A stretch of DNA of 64,000 nt from Dendrocalamus latiflorus (GCA_017311315.1 CM029634.1:18865891-18929890), one strand, 5' to 3'. Positions 11,601-23,020 are shown, numbered from the stretch's first letter. Notes: generated by a model not told the origin, from the sequence alone. Program-made: numbers and translations.

Positions 11601-13768
11601 TGAACACGGTGTAGCTTGCAAATTTTCTACCAGATGTGTTCTCTGCTGCTTAAAGAGTAACCAATAAATTTAGCACATAAAGGTTTTGATGAAACAAGTA
11701 GAAGGCTAAGTAACAATAAGTATACAAACTATGGCTTTACCATCAAGATTTGCTGTCGAAGTCGAAACAGCATGTTGGAAGGTCAAGGAACCACTCCAGA
11801 GAGCATCCTTCAGGTCAGAGACTCTCCTGGGAAGGGGAACAACTTATTATACGTTTGTTGCAACTGGCAGAAAACTGTAGAGCCATACCACAATAAAGGA
11901 TTGACTTGTGTGCTGCTATTTAAGATGTGACCCTCTATGCTCATACATTAATACGAGAGAAATCACGAACTCTGTCAAACAAAATGAAAAGCTGAACATG
12001 AGTAAATTTGACCAAGTACAATCAAATTGCCAATTTACAGCAGTGTCTTTCTTTTTCCAAGGGCATGGTAAGCGGCATTAAGTTTAATCATTAAAAAATT
12101 CCTGGTAGCATTAAATTTGATCCTAGCAATGTAGCTACGATTATTATTTTTCAGTGAATGAATTAGGCATTTATACACTCAGAGCACCGAATAGCTTCGA
12201 AATTTATGCCTAGAAACAACAAAGTCATACACTGCAAATATTGAAAGGTGGAAGAAGGAACAAATGGATAAACAACTCCGTCCTCTGAACAGTCCATCAC
12301 CACTCAAAGACCGACACCACGAGAAGGCTGTACAGAAAAGTAAATTTTCAACACTCTAACACCCCATCAACGCTCAAAAACGGACGCCACGAGACCACTG
12401 CACAGAGGCATAAGGTGTTTGGTTGCCAGCCACAGTTTACCACGCCTAAGGTTAGGCAAGTTTGACCAACTTTAGGAGCTGTTTGGTTGCAGCCACAGTT
12501 ATGGCAAGATTCCCTTCCAGCAAACTAAGTCCCACGCGTCAATGACTCAAAAAAGTGTGGCTAAATTCTCTTAGACTTGCTAAGGTGTGGCAAAGAATTT
12601 GAGCATCTCAACTTAGGCCCTGTTTGTTTCCACTTAAGATTATTATAATCTAGCTTATAAATCATAAGTGGAAACAAACAACCCAGATTATAAGGTAACT
12701 TATTATAATCTAATAGCCCAAATTATTGTAATCTAATAAGCTCAAAAAATGAGCTTATTTCAGCTTATAGATCCACCTTTTATCTTAATGACCATAAAAC
12801 TTTAGAAATATTACCCACATTTGCCATTCACCCAACCCTCAACTCTCGTACCTCTCTCTCCCAGGGCATTGTAGTCTTTAAACATTCGAATACAACAATC
12901 CATAACTCTGATAATCCAGACTGTCAAACATCTGACAGCTTATTTCCCACCAGCTTATTATAGGGGAACTTGATCATATACCCTCCCGTTTTTTTGCAAA
13001 TCTAGGATTTACCCTCCCGCCTCAATGACATGTGGGGTCATCGTAAGTCACTGACATGTGGGCCAGAAGGGTAAATCCTGAATTCTCATCTATGAGGAGG
13101 GTATATGATGAATAAATCCCTTATTATAAGCTAGCTTATATAATCCCCACCTATAAGCTATATTATAATAATCTTAAGTGAAAACAAACAGGGCCTTAGG
13201 CAAATGTGGCAATTTTTGTTGGCAAAGTGTGGCTAGCATCCAAACAACCCCTACATTTTAACACTCGCCTACATCCCCCCCCCCCCCCCATGAAATCTTT
13301 ATCTGCCACAGCGTCTGTAGAAGGCGAAGGCAACAACAAGGAGGCCGCCTAATCCTACCGCTGAAACCTCAAAAACCCCCAGTCATTTGCATCTTTTAAG
13401 TCGATTGCAGAACAAAATACAGTACGCTCCAGACGCCGTTCCCCACCCAAACGAAACCTCCAATCGCTTAGCTCAGTTGCTAGGGAACTGGAATCGGCGT
13501 CGGTAAACCTAAGATCGGAAGACACACGCGCGCTCGCTCGATCAAAGGGCCGATCGACACCATCAACCACACCGAATAAAGCGCCCCCGAAAAACCGCAC
13601 ACAAAGATAGACGAATCACGAATGGTACGGTGGCGGCTACGGATGGTTGGTCTCTCAGTTCGTGCGCGAGGTGGGGGCCGAAGCGGAGAGGGGAGAGGTA
13701 GTGTTAGAGCTTAGGGTGGAGACTGACCTGGAGGCGGAGGGGAAGAAGAAGCGGGAAAGCCGCAGCAT
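8618..13768 (-). CDS. WHY2: Single-stranded DNA-binding protein WHIRLY2-type, mitochondrial
   Basis: Eight coding exons read from the right: 13728-13768, 11741-11826, 11545-11645, 11368-11460, 10631-10725, 10467-10540, 9716-9804 and 8618-8737. All introns are GT-AG, phases agree, and the total is 699 nt (232 aa). The N-terminus (MLRLSRFFFPSASRR) is a Ser/Arg/Phe-rich presequence typical of mitochondrial import. The Whirly core includes the signature KGKAALS at about residues 58-64, then SVMLTFFPAVGQRKYDYTKK, CEFFHDPSMKS, and FALPHIMGWD near the C-terminus. Whirly proteins form tetramers, and higher assemblies, that bind ssDNA and limit microhomology-mediated rearrangement of organelle DNA; the WHY2 clade is mitochondrial. 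Exon 3 has tandem NAGNAG acceptors (start 11645 or 11642), changing one residue. The first intron (1.9 kb) carries nested MITEs and the last one a GC-rich insertion. Confidence 0.95.
8919..9310. repeat. GC-rich insertion-like block with repeated ACGTA-AGGTCC motifs in a WHY2 intron
   Basis: This block in the last WHY2 intron differs sharply from the AT-rich intron around it. It starts GC-rich (CCGGGGGATTCCGGCC) and ends with a GC palindrome-like piece (GGCGCGGCGTGTCGCCGCGCC). Between them the phrase TTACGTAnAGGTCCTT recurs with variation at about 9032, 9118 and 9141, and a related ATACGTATGTGCCC lies near 9202. Terminal repeats and a target duplication were not resolved. It is probably a fragment of a DNA transposon. 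Confidence 0.5.
12616..13195. mobile_element. Middle Tourist-like MITE (PIF/Harbinger type, TTA TSD)
   Basis: The terminal inverted repeats are about 34 bp with one mismatch; both begin GGCCCTGTTTGTTT and continue CACTTAAGATTATTATAAT. Both ends are flanked by TTA (12613-12615 and 13196-13198), the usual Tourist target duplication. The internal sequence is AT-rich and non-coding. Without the inner insertion it would be about 414 bp. Confidence 0.88.
12963..13120. mobile_element. Inner 158 bp MITE with 8 bp TSD
   Basis: This element lies inside the middle MITE. Direct repeats TTATTATA flank it (12955-12962 and 13121-13128). Its ends are imperfect inverted repeats sharing ATCATATACCCTCC and terminal GGG. 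An 8 bp duplication suggests hAT-type mobilisation. It is non-coding. Confidence 0.75.
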
Positions 13769-15331
13769 TGTTGTCGATGAGAGGAGGAGAAGACTGCTCC
13801 GTTGAGGAAGAAGACTGCTCAGTTGAGGCTTTTTTTTTTTTTGAACTCGCTGCTCAGTTGAGGCTGGCAGGCAAGGCAAAGGTGGTGTTCTGTCTCGGGG
13901 AGAGTAGACGTCTTTAAGACCCAAAACCCGGAATGGGCCGGTTCAGGACCAAGGCCCAAAACCTTTCTCTTGTCCGTTTTACATCTGCGTGCGCACCCCA
14001 AGGTTCGCGGGCACGAATCGAGCTGGAATAGCTCGTCGTGTCCAAACTTTTTTTTATAGCCTAATTGGCAACCAAATTAAAAGGGAATCTTCGGTGTCGA
14101 AGAGCCATGTGAGAAGATTCAGATTAATATTCAGTGTCAAGGGCTATGTGAGAAAGTTCAGATTGATGTTATGATGAACTATTGATAAATTTGTGGAGTA
14201 CATATTTAGATTTTGTAAAGTTTGCATTTTTGTCGATTTTGCTATCACACTGTCTACTCTAACCGCTGCCTTGTTGCCGGTCAGACTACCGTTGTTCTAC
14301 CGGTTAGACTGCTCTGAGCGGTATGACCGCAGTAATCAGACCTTCGGACCGCGTTTAGTTGTCGGTTGCAATTTTTCAGAGTGGGTTGTTTTCATTGTTT
14401 GTGATCGGTCTGACTGGCCTTTCGCTGATGATCAGACTAAGGTAGTTAAAGTCACGATCCTACTCATAGAGTTGTACGATTCTATGAAACCCACGACAGG
14501 TTTATCATAATGATATGTACGTGGTAGCCGTGAACTCGTGATCCAAAGCATAGAACCATTTAGAATCGCGATTTTGTAGCACTATAAAATCAAATGATGA
14601 AATAGGTTCCTTAGATGGAATAGGTTCCTGAGACCATAATCAAGATGTGTGCAAAATTTTATCTCATTTGGCTACAGATTTTTGGAGGTGCACCAAAGGT
14701 ATTTTGGATTTGGGATGATTTTATGTTATAGGAACAGAGGAGCGGCCATACTGCTGTGAGCTGAAGAATTTCTCTCTTTGGTTCTCAAGGTTATTGCTGT
14801 GTTTTTCGGTTTAGAATACTTAAGGAAAATTTTATAAAGCACTATTGATCCTCCTCTGTTGCCATCTGGTCCTACGAGTGTAAAAGCTAGATACTTATAT
14901 ACTTTGTTCACGTGCTTTTTCACCGTAAATCAGATGATTTGCTAAAACTTACGAGCTAATATTTCCTCCCAACATGACTTAAATTCTAACTCCACCGTTA
15001 AACCTTGCTTATTTAGGGCTGGGATATGGTGCAATGGAACATCGCATAAGACTTTACCCCAAGTTATAACGTGGTGGGTGGGTATTCTAGCTTGATTGAT
15101 TGGACATCTATGTACTTTCTTCTTAAAAATTGTCGTTCCTGCTGCCGAATGGCATGCATGCAGTGCAAGACATTTCCGCGCTCCACTATGGAGTAATCCT
15201 TGTTTATCCCTTGTTCAATTATCCCCATGGCCTCTTAATTTTACAGATGATCACATGCATATGCATGCAATGCATTCACAACCATCGGTCGATCCATCTC
15301 CACACAAAAAATTACAATGGCTAGCTAGTTA
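13769..15331. other. WHY2 upstream region and spacer with LTR-like fragment
   Basis: The 5' leader and promoter of WHY2 (-) lie from 13769 rightwards. A stretch at about 14250-14480 is full of phrases such as GGTCAGACTACCG, CGGTTAGACTG and GCGGTATGACCG, like the LTR-type sequence at 24.7-25.1 kb, so it is probably a relic of the same LTR family. No gene was recognised in 14500-15330. Confidence 0.45.
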
Positions 15332-16477
15332 CTAGTTCGCCTTCTTGGCGGCGGGCGCCCGGCAGAAGGCCTCCCGGTTGGCGCCGCCGCCGCCGCGCAC
15401 GAGGAAGTGGCCGAGCGACGGCGTGCTGGTCCCTTCCGCGCGGTTCTCCTCGCACAGGAACTCCCTCGCGCACGCGCTCTCCACCTCCCTCTCGTAGTCG
15501 TGCACCAGCACCTCCGTCTCCGTCCCTTTGGTCCGCGCCATCACCGCCGCCGAGTAGATCGCAGCCATCCTCCCCGGCGACCCCTCCGTGTACCTGCAAG
15601 TCGATCACAATAGGCACGCATGTCAGTGTGTGATGAATGCGTGCATGGCTGCATGCATGGTGATTGATTCGAGCGTAGGCTACGGCACGTACCCGCGTGG
15701 GCCGTCGACGAGGATGACGTCCCAGGCGACGTCGTAGAGCTGGTTGGGGAGGTCGTTGATGGCAAGGCGGCAGTCGGAGAAGAGGAGGTTCTGGACGGGG
15801 CGGCACTCGGCGGCCTGGGAGGCGCGCGCGGCGTCGAGGAGGTCCGGGAACTCGCGCACGGCAGTGGCGTAGGCGACGTCGTAGGCCTCCAGCCCCGGGT
15901 GCGCGCCCTCCAGGTGCGCCACGTAGTACGGGTTCTCGTCCAGGAACACCGTCCGCCCGCCGTGGTTCAGCGCGCGCCACAGCGGCGTCTCCGCGCCGAG
16001 CCCGAACACCAGCAGGCTGCACGGCGCGCGCCGCCGCAGCACCGACGCGATCGCGCGCACGTCCTCGTCCGGCATGCTCGCCGTCGAGTTCCCCGCGGCC
16101 GCCGCGTACTGCACCAGCGCGTCGAACACGTACGCCGGCAGCCCTCCCCCCGCGGCGTCGCCGGCGCCACCTGCTCCCCCTCCGACTCCGGAGGCGGCCG
16201 CGCCGATCGTGAAGGTGACCCGCTGTGGAGCCACGCCTGATGACGCGCGCGCTGTGGAGAACACGGTGAGGAGGGACACGCAGGTGAACAGCGCTAGAAA
16301 CACGACGAGCCAGAGGCAGCGACCGGACATGGACATCGACGACGCCGGCGACGTCGCCGACAGTGACACCACCCCGTTCCCAGGCTTGTTCGACGACGGG
16401 TGCACGACGAGCAGCTTCGGCCCAGCCATCGCCTTCATCTCCTCAACCACGCCTTCAATATATTCTCTGCGTGACAA
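15332..16477 (-). CDS. IRX15-type DUF579 protein (glucuronoxylan deposition)
   Basis: Two exons, 15693-16477 and 15332-15593 (stop 15332-15334), join at an intron with donor GG/GTACGT and acceptor TTGCAG to give 1047 nt (348 aa). One membrane segment near residues 54-74 (CLWLVVFLALFTCVSLLTVF) after a short basic N-terminus predicts a type II Golgi protein. The DUF579 core follows: CSLLVFGLGAETPLWRALN, TVFLDENPYY, WDVILVDGPRGY near 252, PGRMAAIYSAAVMAR across the junction, then VLVHDYEREVE and EFLCEEN near the C-terminus. IRX15 proteins are needed for normal xylan in secondary walls; the related GXM branch methylates glucuronic acid, and the DGPRG form fits IRX15 better. A gap rich in Gly/Ala sits between membrane and core. 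The start could also be Met14 or Met17 (MAGPKLLVVHPSS), where many homologs begin. Confidence 0.92.
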
Positions 16478-17057
16478 TCCCTCCTTGCTTAATTAGGAAT
16501 CAATGGCGCAACTGCGCAATCGGAGCTGGCCGTGCTCAAGCTCGAGTTGCCTCTTGTGTGGTTGTGTTCTTGAGTGGGTGCTTGGAGTGAAGGGATAGTA
16601 ATAGTTTTGGTAGATGAGGTGGTGTTGGATGTCAGAATGGCTCACCTGACCTGACTGACATTTCAGGTGTTCTTGACAAAGAGTTGGCGAGGAATGGAGG
16701 TTGGGGCAATAAACATAATTAAGCAAAGTAAAATAAAGCCTGTGTTGGATTAGTAGTTGGCATGTTTGGCAAGAAAGCAAACTAAAAATTCCTTCAGGTT
16801 TGCTTCAAAGTGGCTCAAATTTTCGGTAGGTTTGGATGGCACTCCTTTGATTTGGACACTGGATCTTTCTTCCTCAGAAGATGAGCTCAGTATACACCAC
16901 ACCAAATTTTGTTTTCACAGTTAACAGCAGCACACAGATTCAACTGAGCTCAGCTAGAGACTGGCCAGACCAGAGTGCAGCAAAGAACTTGCTGGTCTCA
17001 GGTCTCTAAATTATCATGTCAAGGCACTTTCTTAGGTAAAGTGAGGACCCATGGTTT
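16478..17057. other. Promoter side of the DUF579 gene
   Basis: This holds the 5' leader and upstream region of the minus-strand DUF579 gene. No clear TATA box and no other gene were seen. Confidence 0.4.
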
Positions 17058-17724
17058 GTTGTATGGAACGCACAAATGCCAATAGCTGGTTGTAGAGGAG
17101 CATCAGTAATTGCTTGGAAAGCTACAGAAGATGGCTCCTGGTTTTGGAAGACAAGCGGCTTTCTGGCAATCAGGCATCAAACAAAAAAAGTCGCAAATAG
17201 AACATATCAAATTTGGTGAGAAAAAACGTTGAAGAAAAGAAGACTGAACCTCCTATGACAGGGGTCCGACAGGAAGATGCTGTCTGTTAACACTTCGAAT
17301 TTAAGTCACGGGTGTTGCAGAAACTAAAGTTTGTAGATGGGAGGTGGCTGTCGGTCTATTTCTCTGTTGTATTCAAGTGAAGCCTCGGCCAAAAAAAAAA
17401 AAAAGAGCATGGAACACACTGCCATGTACACTCCTGAACTATTTCATGCTTACCGGTTACCAGAGCAGATGTTTACGCCAGTAACAATCTCACATAAGCA
17501 TGGATTGGTCATCCAAACAAAGCACCAGTTGGTAAAGAGAAATTTAAACATAAAGTGAAACCATAATTAAATTTTTGGTAACAGGCAGACTACTTTCTTC
17601 TTGCAGATTTGCTTGCGGATACCACTACTCGTCCCGGTGTTCGAATCAAGAAATCATAACTAAAATGGACATAATATCAATTGATTACTTTCCCACCAAG
17701 TTTAACTCTGTTTAAGTTAACGAA
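17058..17724. repeat. Copy A of a dispersed direct duplication (matches 22298-23020)
   Basis: About 670 bp aligns in the same orientation with 22298-23020. Shared phrases include AAGCTACAGAAGATGGCTC, GGTGAGAAAAA then GTTGAAGAAAAGAA, GTGGCTGTCGGTCTATTTCT, ACTGCCATGTACACTCCTGA and GTAACAATCTCACATAAGCA. The copies differ by substitutions and an A/AG-rich insertion. No ORF is conserved between them. The family is unknown. Confidence 0.85.
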
Positions 17725-17960
17725 TTGCATTCCTGATGCAGAAATCGGGTGTGAGACAGTATTCCACCCGGGAGCATAAATGTTTTCTTCTTGCAGATTT
17801 ACTCATGGATACCACTACTCGTCCCGGTGTTCTAATCAACAAATCATAACTAAAATGGACATAATATTAGTTGCTTACTTCCCACTGAGTTTAACCCTGC
17901 TTAAGTTAATGAATTGCCCTCCTGATGCAGAAATCGTTTGTGAGGCAGCATTCGACCCGA
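17591..17960. repeat. 190 bp tandem duplication (two units)
   Basis: Unit 1 starts near 17591 and unit 2 near 17781, offset by 190 bp. Both contain TTTCTTCTTGCAGATTT, ACCACTACTCGTCCCGGTGT, AAATCATAACTAAAATGGAC, and TCCTGATGCAGAAATCG near the end. A third partial unit is at about 22900-23020 in copy B, which is not tandem. The tandem event therefore followed, or was lost from, the other copy. Confidence 0.88.
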
Positions 17961-18276
17961 TGATTACCAGAATAAGTTCCGTAAGTTCAAACCACTTAAC
18001 CAACAATGAATTGATCTTTACAATGTTCCCCATGGGGTAGTGCATGACGGAGCCCACGCTACATGTTTGACTTCATCAAGTGTCAGCTCTTGCGTCACAA
18101 AATCATAGAACATCAAGGAAGGCCTGCGTCCGAGTGTGTACATGCAACAAATGCGGGTGAACCAGCATTTTGGAGAATTTGGTTCCTCATCTTTTCCAAC
18201 AGATTAATGAAGTCTAGTGGGATTTTTTTAAATACTTTATCTGCATAGTTGTGCCTTATTATGTTTTTGATATTAC

Positions 18277-18330
18277 TTCACCTGAAACCAAGGTTGTCAA
18301 ACATTCACCTGAAACCAAGGTTGTCAAACA
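18277..18330. repeat. 27 bp perfect tandem duplication
   Basis: Two adjacent identical units begin TTCACCTGAAACC and end GTTGTCAAACA. It lies in a non-coding spacer. Confidence 0.9.
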
Positions 18331-19106
18331 TGCACCCTCTTTGTATTCTAAGTAAGCATGTGTTATTCTTGTTATAAACTATTCATCAGGATTTAATTAT
18401 GAAACAAGCAATTTCAATTTGTAGAATAACCTGACAACCACAGTAAATAACATGCATGTTTGGCTTCCTATAACCAATCAGGTGGGCCTGCATAAGAACA
18501 AAAAGGTATTATTCTACTGTACTAAATACTAATCGGCATCCAAACATATCTACAACACTATAATTATCTATGCAAACATAATTTATCTCGTTTCTAACAT
18601 TGTTGTAGTTAGAGACTAAACAATGTGTAGATAGTCTTTAAGAGACTGTTAGATGGAGAAGCAAAAGTGCCATGCATACGGGTGAGGGACTACATATAAA
18701 AAAGAGAGACATTTTCCTTCTTTCTTCTCCTTTACATAACTGGAATAAGGGTATTTTGGTACTTTCCTCATTGAATAAAATATTACAACTAATTTATTCA
18801 CATACATGCGTTTCACAAGGACATAAAATGTTTTCCTCTATAAATTAATTTATACCCTTTAGATATATCTTTATCTCTAATCTATAATAATGTGCAAAAT
18901 GAAGCACAAGAGAGTGCTACATCATCACATTCGCCTCTTGTCGTTCGATTCCAATTCAACCAACACAAATGCACAAAAATACACTTAGCAGAGCATAAGA
19001 TACCTAGTGACACTTAAGGTTATAATTGAGAGCCATCTACATATTTATATGGAACAATAAAACTTATAATATAAATTTTCCCTGCACTAAATTGCAAATA
19101 GAGAAT
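18331..19106. other. AT-rich spacer, no gene recognised
   Basis: Non-coding, with stops in all frames. Nothing recognised apart from AT-rich repeat-like sequence. Confidence 0.4.
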
Positions 19107-19111
19107 AGTAT

Positions 19112-21873
19112 TGTAACACCCCGCCCACCCTTTAGGCCTAGAGTACTACCATCATTGCATACTTTTATCTTTTCTTTAATTGCTAATTATTTTAAGCAAA
19201 CTTTACTTTATTCATAATGCAGCGACCACTTTACAACATATCATTTTAAGCAACTATTCTACCATACTAGTGGAGTTTAATCATACTATCAAAAGCTGAT
19301 GTGCGAAGTGCCGTTAGTACGTGAAGTTATTCATGTGCCACTCCCGCTCGTGAATGACGTCCTCATCGATCACCTAAAAAACAAACAAAGCAATGGTGAG
19401 TCCAGAGACTCAGCAAGCACACGATAAAACAGTGACGTTAACACACCACTTTAATAATTTCATTTCTGTGAACTGTACATCACTATCTCTGTAACTGTTT
19501 TACTGTTACCATTTTTCATTTATGTGAACTGTACATCACTAACTCTGTAACTATTTTACTGTTATCACTTCCTATTTCTGTGAATTGTGCATCACTATCT
19601 CTATAACTGTTTCACTGTTATCACTTTTATGCAATGCATCTACAACTGTATCACTGTTTTGTTCTGTTTTCATGCAATGCGATGCGTCTGTAACTGTTGC
19701 TTATACCGGTATAGCGGAGTGTTCACCCGTCGATGCACCACTCAATCCCTATCCTCTTTTATACGGGGATCCAAACTCCACTCCCGTGGAGCACCTACCG
19801 AATAGGTCCCGTTGTTTGTGTATGAGTGCAATATATGATGCAACATGCTTTCAATGTTGGCATTTAATCATAAGCAACGCTTATCAAAGTAAGATTAACA
19901 TGTAATCATAAGTACTGTAGAACATGGCATGGCAAACATAAAAGACCAATCATTCACCATAATCCATTATTCTACCATGCATTTGCCTGATTAACCTCAG
20001 GGAAGATGTGTGGATGGCTCCGACCCGGGACCTCCACCTATACAAACGTCAATCCGACTCAATACATCATATCAAAACCAGTGCTTAAGCGAATGGCGAT
20101 GACTCTACCCCCATTTTTATTTTATTTTTCTCTTATTTTCTTTTCTTTCTTTCTTTTTTTCCTCCCTTCCTTTTCTTCTCTCTTCTCTTTTTTTCTTCCC
20201 TTTTATTTCCCTTCATCCAATTCGGCCGAACCGGCCTTATCTTCTCGTCATGCCCCTCTCTCTTTCTAGCGCTCCTCCAAGCATGCGACTAGGCTCGTGG
20301 TGCGCTCGGGTGCCCCGGCCCTTCCTCGCCGCCAGTCGCCGAGTCGCCGCCGGCCACTCCTCCTCCACGGCTCTCCCTCACTCCCTCTCTCTCCTGGCAG
20401 ATTAGCGCGCAGGGTCTCTTAGCGCGTTGGTCTGGAGTGCACCGCCAGCGACTCCTCCCAATCCGGTCGGTCAGGGCCAGATCCGGCCGTCGCCCTGCCG
20501 TCGGCTGCCTCCCCTCCGACCACTCTGCCTCCCCTTTGGCCCGGTGCAACCCGATTGGCCCCGCCGTCTTCGGAGGCTTTGGACGTGCCGCCTTGGGCTT
20601 GCCTTTGATGGTGCCCCCACCGTTGGATTTGCCGGCGCCGCCACCTTTCCTAGCGTCGCCCCTGGCCCGGCTGTAGACACCATGGCTCAGCCTCCCCTGA
20701 CCTCCCGGTCGTTGGCCTGCCCATACGATCATCGTCACCAGCCGTCGGTGCCTAGCGCTGACCACGGCTCCGGCACCGCTTCCCCCCGCGGTTCAAGCTC
20801 ACCGGCCATGGCTTGCAGCCGGCCGGGAGTCTCGACACTGGCCTCAACATCAGCCCTCTCGGGCTCACCGGCCTTGGCTCGTAGCCTGCCGAAAGCCCTG
20901 TGTCTCCTCCACCTCCGGCCACTACCCAGATCTACCGACCGTCGGTTTGATTTACTACTACCCCTTACTCCATGCATTTTCTTCTAGTTACTACTTTCGT
21001 CTTGCTTTGCCCCTAGCCACGCCCGCCTGGGTAAGCCTAAGGTGGCCGCCGTGATGGGACTTGGTGGAGTGCATGTGTTGGGGAGCATGCACCTCCATCC
21101 AAGGGCGCACGCCCGCCGATGCATTTGAAGGGACAAGGGGAAGGGGTGGTAGCCTTACTTGGTCGAGGTTGGGAGGGAAGGGGGCTTGCCAGATGATGGG
21201 TTGAGGATGGCGAGGTTCGTGGACGACGACGATGATGGCTACATTGCGGTTCAGTTGGTCCTTCTCTCGCTATCGTGGTCTGCCACGTCCTTGATCCTCT
21301 CCTTCATCTTCCCCTTCACCTCATGCTCCTGTCCTCCGATCTCACCCTTACATTATCTATGTGGTGGTCTTTGGTGGTGTGGACATGCTTGGGTTTGGGG
21401 CTTGCTCTCGGTCTTGGCAGCGAAAAGGAAATGGGGAGTGGTTTGCTCCCTCTGGCTTTGCTCTTACCTTGGCTGAGAGAGGATGAGGTAACAGATGAAA
21501 AATGTGGGCTTGTTGGCTGCTTGTGAGGGGAATGGCCATGACTCTCTCTCTCTCTCTATATGTGTGCACTGCCATTTATACCCTTCCCATCTAGCCTTGG
21601 CTGGTTATGTGCCACATGGACCTTTTGGTCCAAAGGCAGCTCTATACTATTTGGGGCTTTTCTACTGCGGCAAGTAAGTTGGTAAAAAGGTAAGAATGCA
21701 ATTTTCTACTGGATGATGAGAACCCAAACGCGAGATGGTGCCGATCGGCATCGGACGGTCTGGGAACCTCTGTGAGCGCTTACTTTTATTCGGTATTCTA
21801 AAAGTCGATGGGTCTGACAACAAAACTTTTCTTTATTTCTTTCATTCTCTCTTTGCATTTTAGTGGTATTACA
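19112..21873. mobile_element. Solo LTR, 2.76 kb, probably Ty3/gypsy type
   Basis: The element starts TGTAACACC and ends GGTATTACA, an inverted pair with 8 of 9 matches and TG...CA termini. It is flanked by AGTAT on both sides (19107-19111 and 21874-21878), the 5 bp duplication of LTR-element integration. No gag-pol coding is present, and large LTRs beginning TGTAACACC are common in grass gypsy elements, so I call it a solo LTR left by LTR-LTR recombination. The GC-rich middle (20.25-21.1 kb) gives spurious long ORFs on both strands. An imperfect tandem array lies at 19464-19640. Confidence 0.88.
19464..19640. repeat. Imperfect ~55 bp tandem array inside the solo LTR
   Basis: Three or more units contain variants of TGTGAACTGTACATCACT followed by CTGTAACTGTTTTACTGTTA, beginning near 19464, 19519 and 19575; a degraded fourth follows. 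Confidence 0.8.
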
Positions 21874-21878
21874 AGTAT

Positions 21879-22297
21879 CGATGCAATAACATGCAAGCAC
21901 AATCCTAGTTTACAGTGTATTATATATGTGTGTTAGTGCCTATTTTATTACCCCTCAAATATCTCATTAGAGGTTTCTACATTGTATGACTTATCTACTT
22001 TAGGTGCAACTTAGGTCTACACAGTGTAGGAGTGTCTAGCTTAGGTGCACTCGTGTTTATTGGATCTGGTATTGAATGACGGGGAAAAAAAACGGTGATA
22101 TGGCACTCTATTGTGCTATGCATGCACTACTATTTTAAATATCTCAATAAAAGGTTCTAGGCAATTCGATAAGAGGTTTATAGTGTGTATGGTGATGGTG
22201 TGCAGCTTAGTTGTAATTATCACGATGTGGCGCTATTTTATGTATTATTCTGCATTTCTGCACTCAACTTCAATAGAAAAATCAAGATATTTTTTGT
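21879..22297. other. AT-rich spacer between solo LTR and duplication copy B
   Basis: No gene or element recognised. It is AT-rich with short repeated phrases such as TAGGTGCA. Confidence 0.35.
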
Positions 22298-23020
22298 ATG
22301 GAACATGCAATGACAATATGCCATTATATGATGACAGATGAGCATCATTAATTGCTTGAAAAGCTACAGAAGATGGCTCATTTTAGAAGACAAGCAGCTT
22401 TCTGGCAATCAGCAGACATCAAACAAGAAAGTTGCAAACCGAGAACATCATGTTTGGTGAGAAAAATGTTGAAGAAAAGAAAACTGAACCTCCTTTGACA
22501 CGGGTCCGATAGGAAGATGCTATCAGTTAACACTTAGAATTTAAGCCACAGGTGTGGCAGGAACTTAAGCTTGCATATACGAGTGGCTGTCGGTCTATTT
22601 CTCTGTTGCCCTCAAGTGAAGCCTCGGCATAAAAAGAAAAAAAGAAAGAAAAAAGAAAAAGAAGACCAAAAAAAAAAAAAAAGAGGCAAGAAACACAAAC
22701 TGCCATGTACACTCCTGAACTATTCGCATAATTACCAGAGCTGATTCCAGATAGAACTTGCAGATACTCACGTCAGTAACAATCTCACATAAGCATTGGT
22801 TGGTCATCCAAATAAGCATTAGTTGGTAAAGAGATATTAAAACATAAAGTGAAATAATACTTAAAAGTACGGTAGCAGGTAGTGATAGCAGAGTTTTATC
22901 TTCTTGCAGATTTGCTTATGGATACCAGTACTCGTCCCGGAGTTCGAATCAACAAATCATAATTAAAAGGGACATAGTATCGGTTGATTATTTCTCACCG
23001 TGTTTCACCCTGTTAAGTTG
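22298..23020. repeat. Copy B of a dispersed direct duplication (matches 17058-17724)
   Basis: Same order and orientation as copy A. It includes a purine-rich expansion (about 22630-22683) where copy A has a simple A run. It ends in a diverged single unit of the 190 bp repeat. With copy A it brackets the 2.76 kb solo LTR. Confidence 0.85.

Larger units (their letters stand above)
12475..13250. mobile_element. Outer Tourist-like MITE carrying two nested MITEs
   Basis: The left end (GGAGCTGTTTGGTTGCAGCC) and the inverted right end (GGGGTTGTTTGGATGCTAGC) are imperfect terminal inverted repeats. TTA precedes the left end and CTA follows the right. A partial second copy of the left end lies at about 12417-12450. 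It sits in WHY2 intron 1. The boundaries are less certain than those of the two inner elements. Confidence 0.6.

Noticed and set aside
15407..16240. Long open frames antisense to the DUF579 gene
   Set aside because: High GC makes all frames open. The DUF579 frame alone shows family motifs, a membrane segment and consistent splicing.
17058..18040. Tandem and direct repeats considered as a CRISPR array
   Set aside because: Units are 190 bp or longer with no regular short spacers, and the window is eukaryotic.
20289..21526. Several ORFs of 70-186 codons on both strands
   Set aside because: They lie wholly inside the solo LTR, are compositionally Pro/Arg/Ser-rich and resemble no protein.
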